Positions 25,668 to 36,904 of a stretch of DNA of 64,000 bases are shown here, in pieces (the first letter of the stretch is position 1; the number at the start of each line of letters is the position of its first letter). The notes beneath the pieces are model-generated. The model saw nothing but the letters and a program-made list of their open reading frames with translations, was not told the origin of the DNA and did no database searches. The position numbers were made by a program, and so were the translations under genes. The DNA comes from Lentzea alba (GTDB lineage: Bacteria > Actinomycetota > Actinomycetes > Mycobacteriales > Pseudonocardiaceae). Location of the stretch: contig NZ_JAAMPJ010000003.1 in assembly GCF_011067745.1 (NCBI RefSeq), positions 372,001-436,000 on the forward strand. The letters are read 5' to 3'.

Positions 25668-26593
25668 CGCCGCAGGTCCGGCCGGAACGCGAAGGCCAGT
25701 TCCTGGAGCAGCCAGCCGAAGCGGTAACCGCGCTGGCGCTCCGCGTCGGTCATCCGGTGCCGCCCTGGGCCGTTGAGCGACCAGCTCGCCCGGCGTGCCA
25801 GCGTCGACCACTCGCGCACGTGTTGCCCCAGCTCGCTTTCCGGGGTGACGAAGACGGGTTCGCCTTGCTCGGCCGTCGCCAGTGCGTCGGCCAGGCCGGG
25901 CGTATTCGCCAGGTCCAGCTCAGCGATGATCTCCTCGGCGGTGCGCTCGGAGGGAGAACCGGAGGGGCGGGCGCGGCTGAACCAGTGGTCGAAGTGCATG
26001 CTGGGCAACGGCGCGACGAGCTGTTCGAACGTCGGTGAGACGCCGGTGATCAGCTCGGCCAGCCGCAGCGCGCGGCTGAAGCGGTGGTCGCCGTCGCTCT
26101 CCTCGTCGTTTTCCTCGTCGTCGCTCTCCTCGTCGTCAGGGTCGAATCCGACTTCCCGCATCAGGTCGAGCAGCCGGCCGTTGTCCGCGCCGTAGTGCAC
26201 GGGCGGGTAGTCCACGTTGAAGCCACCGACGAGCGTGCCGTCCACGGCGTGGTCGAAGCTCGCTGACGCGTAGTCGTGCCGGACCAGGGAAACGGCCTCG
26301 GTGCCCTGCGACAGCGCGGTGGTCAGCATCCCCAGCCAGAACCCGGTCGGCTGCACCAGCGCCGTCCAGTCGCCGAGTGCCAGCGCGGACACCACCTCCG
26401 GATAGCCGTCGTCGTAGTTGTGCAGCGCGCTGATCTGTTCCGGCGTGCGTTCCGCCAGGGTGTCCGGCAGTCCGCCGACGCGACGCATGGCGTCGAGCGG
26501 GGCGAGGTCGCGGACGAACGCGAGTGTGAAGATCTCGCCCAGGAAGCGCTCTGCACCCGGATAGGCGTCAGCCCAGGAATGGTCGTGCGGCAT
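25664..26593 (-). CDS. DUF6461-like protein
   Basis: A 309-residue cytoplasmic protein. The pattern SWADAYPGAERFLGEIFTLAFVRDL...DAMRRVGG, followed by GDWTALVQPTGFWLG and FNVDYPP, matches the DUF6461 proteins of actinobacteria, whose role is unknown. An extreme acidic insertion (DPDDEESDDEENDEESDGDH, about residues 155-175) interrupts it. The C-terminal part (EQLVAPLPS..HFDHWF) may be a second, diverged helical module. Convergent overlap of four bases with the amidohydrolase gene. Family label is from memory of the motif pattern. Confidence 0.65.
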   Translation of the reverse strand: MPHDHSWADAYPGAERFLGEIFTLAFVRDLAPLDAMRRVGGLPDTLAERTPEQISALHNYDDGYPEVVSALALGDWTALVQPTGFWLGMLTTALSQGTEAVSLVRHDYASASFDHAVDGTLVGGFNVDYPPVHYGADNGRLLDLMREVGFDPDDEESDDEENDEESDGDHRFSRALRLAELITGVSPTFEQLVAPLPSMHFDHWFSRARPSGSPSERTAEEIIAELDLANTPGLADALATAEQGEPVFVTPESELGQHVREWSTLARRASWSLNGPGRHRMTDAERQRGYRFGWLLQELAFAFRPDLRR

Positions 26594-26639
26594 GTGATCC
26601 CCCAGATCAGTCTGATGGACACGACCCTACTTCCAGCCT

Positions 26640-27770
26640 TCAGAATGGCGGCGGGTCGCCGAGCACTGGTTCCGGTTCGCGGTGGTAGGTCTTTCCGGCT
26701 GGGCTGCGGAAGCAGAACCTTCCAGGTGATGGCTGGCTGACTTGCCAGGCCGTGCGGTGCTTGACCCGGTGATGCCTGCGGCAGAACGCACCGAGGTTGC
26801 CCGCCGAAGTGGTACCCAGCGGGAACGGGACCGTGTGGTCGAGGTCGGTGTGGTGGGCCTGGCGGGTGCAGCCCGGAAACCTGCACGTGCGGTCGCGAGT
26901 CCAGACGAACCTGCGTAGCGCGGCGGGCGGGCGATAGGTGGAGGTGCCGAACTCCAGTGCTTCACCGGTCGTGGGATCGGTGAGCAGACGGCGCCAAGTG
27001 GAGTCCCCAGCCAGCTCACGAGCCAGGTCGGCGGTGATTGGCCCATACCCGGCCAGTTCGCCGGGCTGCTCGGACAATCCCATCAGCGTGGCCGCGGAAA
27101 CGGCGACGTACAGCTCGACCTTGACTGCACTGGTCTTGTCGGGCGTGGCGAGGATCAGGTCGGCGACGACGTCAGCGCGGACCTGGTCGAGGGTCCGGGG
27201 ATCGGTCGGGGTCTTGCTCTGACGGGCAATGGCATCGACACGCGCGTAGCACGCGGTGGCGAGATGCGCGGGCAGATAGGCCCAGAACCGGGCCATGTCC
27301 TCCTCCAGGGCGTCGATCCCGGTGCACCGCTGCTTCTTGCGCTCCTCAGCGCGTTCCTTGTGCCCCTCGGGATCCACCCGCATCACCACCCGGTTGGTGA
27401 ACTGCCGCATCTGCGCACCGGTCTGTTCCGGGGCCTTGGCCAGCACCCGCTCCTCGACCTGGGCGGCGAGGTCGGCGGACAGCGGCACGGTCTTGTCGTG
27501 CAGGACCCGGGCCTTGTACAGATCGATCTCGCCCTTCTCCAAGGCGTCCAACGTGTTCGGCAGCTTGGAGGCGAGGTCGAGAGCCAAAGCGATCTGGTCG
27601 GTGGTCCACCGTGACGTCCAGCGCATGGCGGCCGCGATCTCGGCGTCGAAGAACTCCTTCCCTTCACACGCAATCGCGTAGTCGGCGAGCACACGCAACG
27701 ACTGCGCCTGATGATAGGCAATTTCTCTCTCGTGATAAGCCAGAGCATCGAGAACCTCGACCGATTCCAT
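26640..27770 (-). CDS. DUF222 / HNH endonuclease family protein (13E12-repeat type)
   Basis: A 376-residue protein. The N-terminal two thirds (about 1-270) is a DUF222 helical domain; the C-terminus is an HNH nuclease: CRFPGCTRQAHHTDLDHTVPFPLG, then NLGAFCRRHHRVKH, giving the H-D-H and N...H metal-finger residues and the paired Cys. Such proteins are numerous in actinobacterial genomes (the 13E12 family of mycobacteria) and are suspected to be selfish or homing-type elements, although no intron or repeat boundaries are visible here. The upstream region is A-rich compared with the flanks. Confidence 0.9.
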   Translation of the reverse strand: MESVEVLDALAYHEREIAYHQAQSLRVLADYAIACEGKEFFDAEIAAAMRWTSRWTTDQIALALDLASKLPNTLDALEKGEIDLYKARVLHDKTVPLSADLAAQVEERVLAKAPEQTGAQMRQFTNRVVMRVDPEGHKERAEERKKQRCTGIDALEEDMARFWAYLPAHLATACYARVDAIARQSKTPTDPRTLDQVRADVVADLILATPDKTSAVKVELYVAVSAATLMGLSEQPGELAGYGPITADLARELAGDSTWRRLLTDPTTGEALEFGTSTYRPPAALRRFVWTRDRTCRFPGCTRQAHHTDLDHTVPFPLGTTSAGNLGAFCRRHHRVKHRTAWQVSQPSPGRFCFRSPAGKTYHREPEPVLGDPPPF

Positions 27771-28084
27771 ACCCCAATTCTATTCTTGATCAAAAACAAA
27801 AATGACCAAAACCCACCACCTGATAAGGTGAACCCGCAGCTCAGGCATGCCACCGTATAGCTCGTACGTCTTTTCTCTCTCTATGACACGCAACCACTAG
27901 CAACCACCTACGCACCCGCACGCGTAAAACGCAAATGAACCACGCCCCGCAACCGCCTACGAAACAACACCACAGAAATTCGTTCCGGCACACGCCCGAC
28001 GAAGGAGGGCATGTGCCGGGTCGCCGCAGGCGAAACGGCATAAATGATCTGCGCACACACCAGCGAACATGACACGCTCGTGCC
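27771..28084. other. 314-base divergent intergenic region with strong hairpin
   Basis: No gene is supported. A 13-bp stem with one mismatch (CCGGCACACGCCC 27985-27997 and GGGCATGTGCCGG 28007-28019, 9-base loop) lies 65 bases before the APH-like gene; without a T-tract it could be an attenuator, a terminator or a regulator site. A small CACCT-GATA-AGGTG inverted repeat at 27817-27830 lies 47 bases before the HNH gene start in an A-rich tract (27781-27815). Confidence 0.5.
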
Positions 28085-29023
28085 ATGACAACCTTCGCGA
28101 CCCCAGAAGACATCGCCAACCGCACCAACGCGGCCAAGGAAGCCGCAGTAGCAGCAGGTCGCGAACTGGGCCTGGAGATCACGGAGGGCAAGGTCCTCTA
28201 CGAACTCTTCTCCGTGGTGGTGCACCTGGCCCCGTCCCCGGTGGTGGCCCGCATCCCGACCGTCCTACCGCACACGACCACTCTCGAAGACCTGGCCAAA
28301 CGCCAGCAACAAGAACTCGACGTGGCCCAATGGCTGCACGACCAGGGCACCCCGGTGATCCCGCCAAGCCCCCTGGTAGAACGCAAACCCGTCCAGAAGG
28401 ACGGCTTCTCGATCACCTTCTGGCCGTTCACCGATGAGGACAAGTCCAAAGAACCGGACTACGTGAAGAACTCCGAACTGACCGCCGACCTCCACAAGGC
28501 GCTTCAGAACTACCCCGGCGAGCTGGACTTCCTGTCCTCAGCGGAACCGAGGTTCGTCAAGGAAGCCCTGGACAGGCTGGAAGCCCACCCCGAGATCGTC
28601 GCCCCAACGGACCTGGCCAGGGCCAAGCAGGAATGGCAAGTCCTGGAACCGCTGGTCAGCGACGAAGAGGCGTTCAGCAAGGCGTTCCCGGGCATCGAAC
28701 TGCAGCCAGTCCACGGCGACTCGCCGCCGGCGAACATCTTCGCGAGCACCAACGGTCCGTTGTTCTCCGACTTCGAGCTCATCACCAAGGGCCCGATCGA
28801 GTGGGACCTGGGCGGCCTCGGCCTGGAGCACGAAGCCGCCTACAACCGTGGCGCCACCAAGAACGGCCTGCGCCCGATCGACAAGGACGTCCTCAGGTTC
28901 GTCAACTCGGTGGGCGCGCTCCGGGTGATGGCGTACCTGTCGTGCGCGGACCAGTTGCCCGCCATGGTCGAGTTCATGCAGCCGTTCATCAACCAGTGGC
29001 GGGACACCGAGTCCTACGCGTGA
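28085..29023 (+). CDS. aminoglycoside-phosphotransferase-like kinase
   Basis: A 312-residue protein with a degenerate N-lobe and a recognisable APH C-lobe: the catalytic loop is PVHGDSPPANIFA (His210, Asp212, Asn217) and the metal-binding DFE is LFSDFELI (Asp229), followed by GPIEWDLGGL. These enzymes phosphorylate antibiotics, choline, hydroxyl groups of sugars or natural products; specificity is not evident and no glycine-rich loop is recognisable. It is convergent with the GGDEF-EAL gene, overlapping by ten bases. A stable hairpin lies in its leader. Confidence 0.85.
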   Translation: MTTFATPEDIANRTNAAKEAAVAAGRELGLEITEGKVLYELFSVVVHLAPSPVVARIPTVLPHTTTLEDLAKRQQQELDVAQWLHDQGTPVIPPSPLVERKPVQKDGFSITFWPFTDEDKSKEPDYVKNSELTADLHKALQNYPGELDFLSSAEPRFVKEALDRLEAHPEIVAPTDLARAKQEWQVLEPLVSDEEAFSKAFPGIELQPVHGDSPPANIFASTNGPLFSDFELITKGPIEWDLGGLGLEHEAAYNRGATKNGLRPIDKDVLRFVNSVGALRVMAYLSCADQLPAMVEFMQPFINQWRDTESYA

Positions 29024-30936
29024 GCGGCCGCCCGATCTCCAAGCCAGGACACGACTTCCTCGGCGGGCAACGGCTCGCTGAGGAAGTACCCCTGGACCAC
29101 GTCGCACCCGGCCTCGGCCAGAGCCGTCCAGGTGTCCTGGTCCTCCACGCCCTCGGCCACGGCCTGCAGCCCGAAGTTGCGGGCCAACGCCACGAGGGCG
29201 TGCACGATCGCGCTGTCGCCCGCGTCGGTGCACATGTGCGTGACGAACGAACGGTCGAGCTTCATCTCGTGCACCCGCATGCTGCGCAGGTAGGAGATCG
29301 ACGAGTATCCGGTGCCGAAGTCGTCGATCGAGAGCCGCACGCCGAGCTCGGTCAGGCCGCGCAACACTTCGACCGCGCGGTCCGGGTCGGAGATGATCGC
29401 TGATTCGGTGATCTCCAGCGTCAGCAACCGCGCCGGCAGGCCGTGGCGCTTGATCAGGTCGGCCACGTCGCCCGGGAACTCGGTGTGGTGCAGGCAGGCC
29501 GCGCCGACGTTGACCGACACCGGCACCTCCCAGCCCGCGTCGGACCACGCCCGGCACTGCCTCAGCGCGGCGTCGATGACGTAGCGGGTCAGCGGCTCGA
29601 TGAGGCCGTTCTCCTCGGCGATCGGGATGAACTCGTCGGGCCGCACGAGCCCGCGCGTCGGATGCTGCCAGCGGGCCAGGGCCTCGACGCCGCACACCGC
29701 GCCCGTGTTGGCCAGCGCCTTGGGCTGGTAGTGCAGGAAGAGCTCGCCGCGGTCGATCGCGTGCCGCAGTTCGGTCACCGCCGTCAGGTGTGCGGCGCCG
29801 CGCTCGTGCAGGCGTGCGTCGTACACGGCCACACCGGACTTCTCGCGCTTGGCCGCGTACATGGCGATGTCCGCGTGCCGCAGCAGTTCGTGGCCGTCAC
29901 CCGAGTCGGACGGGCACAGCGCGACGCCGACGCTGCCCGCTATCTCGAGTTCCAGACCCTCCAGCGTGACCGGCATGGCCAGCGCGGACAGGATCTTGTC
30001 GGCGACCATCGAGGCGTTCTCGGCGGAACCGACACCGGGCAGCAGCACGGCGAACTCGTCGCCGCCCAGACGCGCCACCAGGTCCGTGTCACGGACGGCC
30101 CACGACAGGCGGTTGGCCACCTGGCGCAGCAGCAAGTCGCCGGTGTGGTGCCCGAGCGAGTCGTTGACCTCCTTGAACCTGTCCAGGTCCACGATCAGCA
30201 ACGCCAGCGGCTCGTCCTTCTTGCGCGCCTTGTCGACGGCCTGTTCCATCCGGCGCGCGAGCAGCGTCCGGTTGGCCAGACCCGTCAGGGCGTCGTGGTG
30301 CGCCTCGTGCTCGTTCTTGGCGGCCTGGCGCAGGATCTTGCGGCGGTAGCCCAGCAGGACCATGCCGAACAGGCCCACCAGGAACGCGTCCAGCACGAAC
30401 GCCACGATCTGGGCGACCCGCAGCCGCGTGTTCTTCTCGTCGGCCGCGTGCAGGTACTCGGTGGTGTCGAGCCGCTGGGCGCCGATCGTCGAGGAGATGG
30501 TGCGGCGCAACGACGAATGCGCGAGCTCAGCCTGATCGGCCTGCAACGGGTCCTCGCCGGCGATGACCTTGCGCAGCATGTCCGTGGACTGGTCGTAGAG
30601 CGGCAACAGCCGGGACGCGACCGCCACGTCGTTCGGCAGGCCTTGTGTGTGCAGCCACTCCAGCTCCGTGCGCGCGGAACCGACCGAGTTCTCCAACGGC
30701 TGGATGGTTTGCTCTGTGCGTGCGACCTGGATGTCGCGTAAGGCGTTGTCGGCGACGTTGATGTGCTCCAGCACGCGGCTCCACCGCTCGCTGGAGTTGT
30801 TGAGCGCCCGGACGTGCGCGGTCGTCGCCTGCGCGCTGACGCTGCTCCACAGCGCCAGACCCGCGAGGGCGAGCAGCCCGGCCGTCAGCCCCGCCGTCGC
30901 CACCCGTGCGGTGGCGCGGCCTTCCCAAAAGCTCAC
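29014..30936 (-). CDS. membrane GGDEF-EAL cyclic-di-GMP protein (copy 1)
   Basis: A 640-residue bifunctional c-di-GMP enzyme. The GTG at 30936 overlaps the stop of the small ORF upstream (GTGA) and aligns with the start of the paralogue at 52056. Two membrane helices (about 10-30 and 175-200) flank a helical extracellular domain of about 145 residues. The GGDEF motif is intact at 291-295 with an inhibitory-site RDTD five residues before it. EAL is at 418-420 (VEALARWQHP), followed by LEITES, IDDFGTGYSS, KLDRSF and VAEGVED, so the phosphodiesterase residues appear complete. It is the last gene of a three-gene overlapping unit with a sugar-binding-type lipoprotein, suggesting periplasmic-ligand control of c-di-GMP. 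Confidence 0.93.
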   Translation of the reverse strand: MSFWEGRATARVATAGLTAGLLALAGLALWSSVSAQATTAHVRALNNSSERWSRVLEHINVADNALRDIQVARTEQTIQPLENSVGSARTELEWLHTQGLPNDVAVASRLLPLYDQSTDMLRKVIAGEDPLQADQAELAHSSLRRTISSTIGAQRLDTTEYLHAADEKNTRLRVAQIVAFVLDAFLVGLFGMVLLGYRRKILRQAAKNEHEAHHDALTGLANRTLLARRMEQAVDKARKKDEPLALLIVDLDRFKEVNDSLGHHTGDLLLRQVANRLSWAVRDTDLVARLGGDEFAVLLPGVGSAENASMVADKILSALAMPVTLEGLELEIAGSVGVALCPSDSGDGHELLRHADIAMYAAKREKSGVAVYDARLHERGAAHLTAVTELRHAIDRGELFLHYQPKALANTGAVCGVEALARWQHPTRGLVRPDEFIPIAEENGLIEPLTRYVIDAALRQCRAWSDAGWEVPVSVNVGAACLHHTEFPGDVADLIKRHGLPARLLTLEITESAIISDPDRAVEVLRGLTELGVRLSIDDFGTGYSSISYLRSMRVHEMKLDRSFVTHMCTDAGDSAIVHALVALARNFGLQAVAEGVEDQDTWTALAEAGCDVVQGYFLSEPLPAEEVVSWLGDRAAAHA

Positions 30937-30989
30937 CGTGCCTGCTCCACCGTGCTTGCTCCGCCCCAAAAGCTCACCGTGACCGCTCC
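30924..30989. repeat. short tandem repeats of the GGDEF-EAL translation start
   Basis: Two 25-base copies (30924-30948 and 30965-30989, two mismatches) of CCCAAAAGCTCACCGTG followed by N-C-x-GCTCC are separated by a partial third copy at 30948-30962. On the coding (minus) strand each contains GGAGC...CACGGTG, that is, a Shine-Dalgarno and a GTG start. Only the copy nearest the gene initiates GGDEF-EAL; the others now lie within the 59-codon spacer ORF. Confidence 0.75.
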
Positions 30990-31112
30990 AAGGGTCGCAC
31001 CCAACTCAAGAGATTCCCGCCGGGTGTGGCTCATCTCGCTTGCTCCAGCGGACGTACCGAGCCTGCCGGGTTGCCGACGAACTTGCGGCGTTCTCTGCTG
31101 GCTGTGGCTCAT
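30933..31112 (-). CDS. 59-codon spacer ORF built from duplicated gene ends
   Basis: This frame starts with an ATG overlapping the stop of the lipoprotein gene (ATGA) and ends with a TGA overlapping the GTG of the GGDEF-EAL gene (GTGA). Its sequence is assembled from a duplicated copy of the lipoprotein 3' end read in another frame and from a duplicated copy of the GGDEF-EAL start; it ends in VEQAR, echoing the lipoprotein C-terminus LEQAR. There is no recognisable domain. It may serve only to keep ribosomes coupled across the duplication. A true peptide function is not supported. Confidence 0.45.
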   Translation of the reverse strand: MSHSQQRTPQVRRQPGRLGTSAGASEMSHTRRESLELGATLGAVTVSFWGGASTVEQAR

Positions 31113-31163
31113 CTCGCTTGCTCCAGCGGACGTACCCAGCCTGCCGGGTTGCCGACGAACTTG
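31025..31163. repeat. 61-bp direct repeat (78-bp period) of the lipoprotein gene 3' end
   Basis: Bases 31025-31085 and 31103-31163 are identical except for one position (31059 G versus 31137 C). The downstream-coordinate copy encodes the last 17 codons and stop of the sugar-binding lipoprotein; the other lies outside it in the spacer ORF. The single mismatch indicates a recent tandem duplication. Confidence 0.9.
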
Positions 31164-32143
31164 TCGATCTGCTGCTGGAAGAAGTCCTTGCGCGCCTTCT
31201 CCGACTCCTGCCGGTGCAGGATCTGCTCGAGGTTCGCGGTGGTCACCGTCAGCCCCGGCGTCTCGACCCAGCCCTCGGGCAGCGCCACCCCACCTGTCGC
31301 GTGCCGGGCGAGCAGCCAGCCCGCCACGGCGCCCTTGAGGTAGTGCTCGGGCGAGATCGTCGCCACCACGGCGCCGTCCCGCACCGCCTGCAACATTCTC
31401 GGGTCGACCCCGAAACCGCCCACCAGCCACTTCGCTGACCTCTCGGTCTTCAGCGCGGCGAGGTTGACCCCGTCGCAGTCGCCCGTACCAACGAACGCCA
31501 GCGCGTCCGGGTTCGCTGCCACCAGCCTTCGCCACGCGTCACGATTCGCTTCGTCGTCACGTTGCGTGTCGAATGGCCCCAGCACCAACACCCCCGGTAG
31601 CTTTTCCGCGAATCGACCCCGGATCCCGTCGGCCCGGTCGTCGAACCCGGCGAGTCCCGGTGCGGTGTTTCCCAACACCACTGTTCCGGTCGCGTCCGGA
31701 GGCAATCGGCGCATCAACTCGTCAGCCAGCTTTTCGCCGAGTTCGTAGTTGTCGTTACCGATGTGAAGTTTCACCCCGGAACTCGCGGTGAGTCGCATGT
31801 CCACGCCGAGGACCGCGACGTGCCTGCTCAACGCCTCACCGATCGACGGCGCCATCAGTGCCGGTTCGGACGTGGCCACGGCGATTCCGCCAATCGCGGC
31901 CGTCGTCAAATCCCGGAACAACGCGACTTCCTTGTGCCCGTCCTGACCGGGCGGGCCCGTGACCGTCGCGCTGACACCACCGATGCGACCGACGCCTTCG
32001 TGGAACCCGCTGGTCATCTCCTGTGCGAAGGATCCACCCGTGCGCTTGACCACGAAACCGACGTGCGGTAACGCTTCCGACTTCGCGGCGCCTCCGCATC
32101 CGGATAACAGCACCAGGCCCAGCACCAGCGCCGCAGCTCGCAT
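31109..32143 (-). CDS. periplasmic sugar-binding-type lipoprotein (copy 1)
   Basis: A 344-residue RbsB/LacI-like periplasmic-binding protein. ATG 32143 gives a lipoprotein signal (LVLGLVLLSGC, lipid Cys16); a frame extension of ten codons is ignored. The Peripla_BP_4 pattern is clear: HVGFVVKRTGGSFAQEMTSGFHEG near 27, VTGPPGQDGHKEV, GIAVATSEP, GNDNYELGEKLADEL near 125, and GTGDCDGVNLAAL near 215. There is no ABC ATPase or permease gene nearby; instead a membrane GGDEF-EAL gene follows through a coupled spacer ORF, so the protein is better read as a sensor subunit than a transport component. It ends in RPLEQAR, as does its paralogue at 50859-51914. Confidence 0.9.
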   Translation of the reverse strand: MRAAALVLGLVLLSGCGGAAKSEALPHVGFVVKRTGGSFAQEMTSGFHEGVGRIGGVSATVTGPPGQDGHKEVALFRDLTTAAIGGIAVATSEPALMAPSIGEALSRHVAVLGVDMRLTASSGVKLHIGNDNYELGEKLADELMRRLPPDATGTVVLGNTAPGLAGFDDRADGIRGRFAEKLPGVLVLGPFDTQRDDEANRDAWRRLVAANPDALAFVGTGDCDGVNLAALKTERSAKWLVGGFGVDPRMLQAVRDGAVVATISPEHYLKGAVAGWLLARHATGGVALPEGWVETPGLTVTTANLEQILHRQESEKARKDFFQQQIDKFVGNPAGWVRPLEQAR

Positions 32144-32207
32144 GGCGGCCGATGCTACATCGCTTGGTGCCAATCGGGATAACGCCTGCCGTGTTCACAA
32201 GAGAACC

Positions 32208-32221
32208 GGGAAGCGCTTTCA
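32208..32221. promoter_or_regulatory. LacI-family operator-like palindrome
   Basis: GGGAAGCGCTTTCA (reverse strand TGAAAGCGCTTCCC) matches the general LacI/CcpA-type pattern TG-x-AA-x-CG-x-T-x-x-CA with the central CG and symmetrical A/T-rich arms. It lies 65 bases ahead of the sugar-binding lipoprotein start, in the gap after metH. A GAAAGCG half-site recurs at 52027-52033 ahead of the second GGDEF-EAL gene. Regulation by a LacI-family repressor is inference. Confidence 0.5.
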
Positions 32222-32234
32222 CGTTGCGTAATCG

Positions 32235-35807
<3,573 letters not shown>

Positions 35808-35809
35808 GC

Positions 35810-35905
35810 GCGCTCCCGAAAAGTCGGAAGCGCCCTTGTTCCGTGGTGGTGCGAAGCCGAGCGTGGCAGGCGATCATGGCCTGTTGCAGCGCTTCTCGGC
35901 TTCGC
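35810..35905 (-). promoter_or_regulatory. SAH riboswitch in the metH leader
   Basis: Read on the minus strand, an 11-bp P1 (GCGAAGCCGAG 35905-35895 with CTCGGCTTCGC 35861-35851) encloses the conserved AAGCGCTGCAA, a 5-bp P2 (CAGGC/GCCTG) and CCACG. This matches the S-adenosylhomocysteine aptamer core (GAGCGCUGCAA...CCAGG) as I recall it. Downstream GCGCTT (35833-35828) can pair with AAGCGC (35894-35889) to form the pseudoknot. Alternatively the same bases join a 10-bp hairpin with 35819-35810, which buries the GGGAG ribosome-binding site. SAH binding should therefore free the site and switch metH on, the known logic of the class. Confidence 0.9.
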
Positions 35906-35967
35906 CGCCCAGGCTACCAAGACCGACCATGGACCAGGAAGCGGTCTCACTCCTTAGGATGGCCGCT

Positions 35968-36798
35968 GTGACTGGAGAACGCGCGTTGGTCCTGGGTGGC
36001 GGTGGTGTCACCGGAATCGCTTGGGAGACAGGGATTCTGCACGGACTCGCGGAAGCGGGTGCCGACCTGACGGAGGCGGACCTGTTCGTGGGGACGTCGG
36101 CCGGGTCCGTGGTGGCCACGCAGTTGGCGGGCGGTGTGCCGCTCGCCGACCTCTACGCGTCCCAGCTGGTGCCGCCCGACGGGGAGATCCCGGCGCGGCT
36201 GACCGCGTGGATGGTGATGAGGTACGCGCTGTCGTACGTGATGCCGGGGACGTCCGCGCAGAAGCGGGCCCGGCTGGGACGCGCGGCGTTGAAGGCCCGC
36301 ACGCCGTCCGAGGCGGATCGGCTCGCGGTGTTCGCCTCTCGACTGTCCATTCAGGACTGGCCGGAGAGGGCGCTGAAGGTGACCGCGGTGGACACCGCCG
36401 ACGGGAAGTTCGTGGCGTTCGACCGGGACAGCGGGGTGCCGCTGGTGAAGGCGGTCGCGTCGAGCTGCGCGGTGCCGCTGGTGTGGCCGCCCGTCACGAT
36501 CGACGGCCGCCGGTACATGGACGGCGGCATGCGGTCGGTGGCCAACGCGGATCTCGCGGCCGGGTACTCACGGGTCGTGGTCGTGGCGCCGTTGACCCGG
36601 TCGATCAGCCCGGCCGGGACTCCCGCGGGTCAGCTCGCCCGGCTCGGGGTGCCGTCGATCGTGGTGAGCCCGGACAAGGCCGCGCTGGCGGCGATCGGGT
36701 CCAACCTGCTGGACCCGGCCCGGCGCAAGCCCGCGGCGGAGGCCGGCCGGGTGCAGGCCGCGTCGGTGGCAGAGGCGGTCCGTGAAGTCTGGAACTGA
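35968..36798 (+). CDS. patatin-like phospholipase family protein
   Basis: A 276-residue serine lipase-like enzyme. The oxyanion hole is LVLGGGGVTGIAWE near the N-terminus, the nucleophile elbow GTSAGS places Ser44, and the dyad Asp is in YMDGG at about Asp185. The GTG at 35968 follows AGGATGG with 5-base spacing; in-frame ATGs at 35929 and 35959 would add up to 13 residues. It is expected to cleave acyl chains from lipids in the cytoplasm or at the membrane. It is divergent from metH, its start lying about 60 bases beyond the riboswitch. Confidence 0.9.
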   Translation: MTGERALVLGGGGVTGIAWETGILHGLAEAGADLTEADLFVGTSAGSVVATQLAGGVPLADLYASQLVPPDGEIPARLTAWMVMRYALSYVMPGTSAQKRARLGRAALKARTPSEADRLAVFASRLSIQDWPERALKVTAVDTADGKFVAFDRDSGVPLVKAVASSCAVPLVWPPVTIDGRRYMDGGMRSVANADLAAGYSRVVVVAPLTRSISPAGTPAGQLARLGVPSIVVSPDKAALAAIGSNLLDPARRKPAAEAGRVQAASVAEAVREVWN

Positions 36799-36904
36799 TC
36801 GAACGCGCAATAACTGGTCCGTACCTCTTGTCGTAGGCCGCTGACCTGCATATTGTCGCCCGACTCGCATTGACAGCTTTGTTAACTAATTGCTGGAGGC
36901 GGTC

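Noticed and set aside
26640..27840. Mobile element boundaries around the DUF222-HNH gene
   Set aside because: No terminal inverted repeats, target-site duplication or transposase is visible; only an A-rich upstream tract.
36870..36875. TTGACA as a -35 box for the GH8 gene
   Set aside because: No acceptable -10 hexamer lies 16-19 bases downstream, so a sigma-70-type promoter is not supported.
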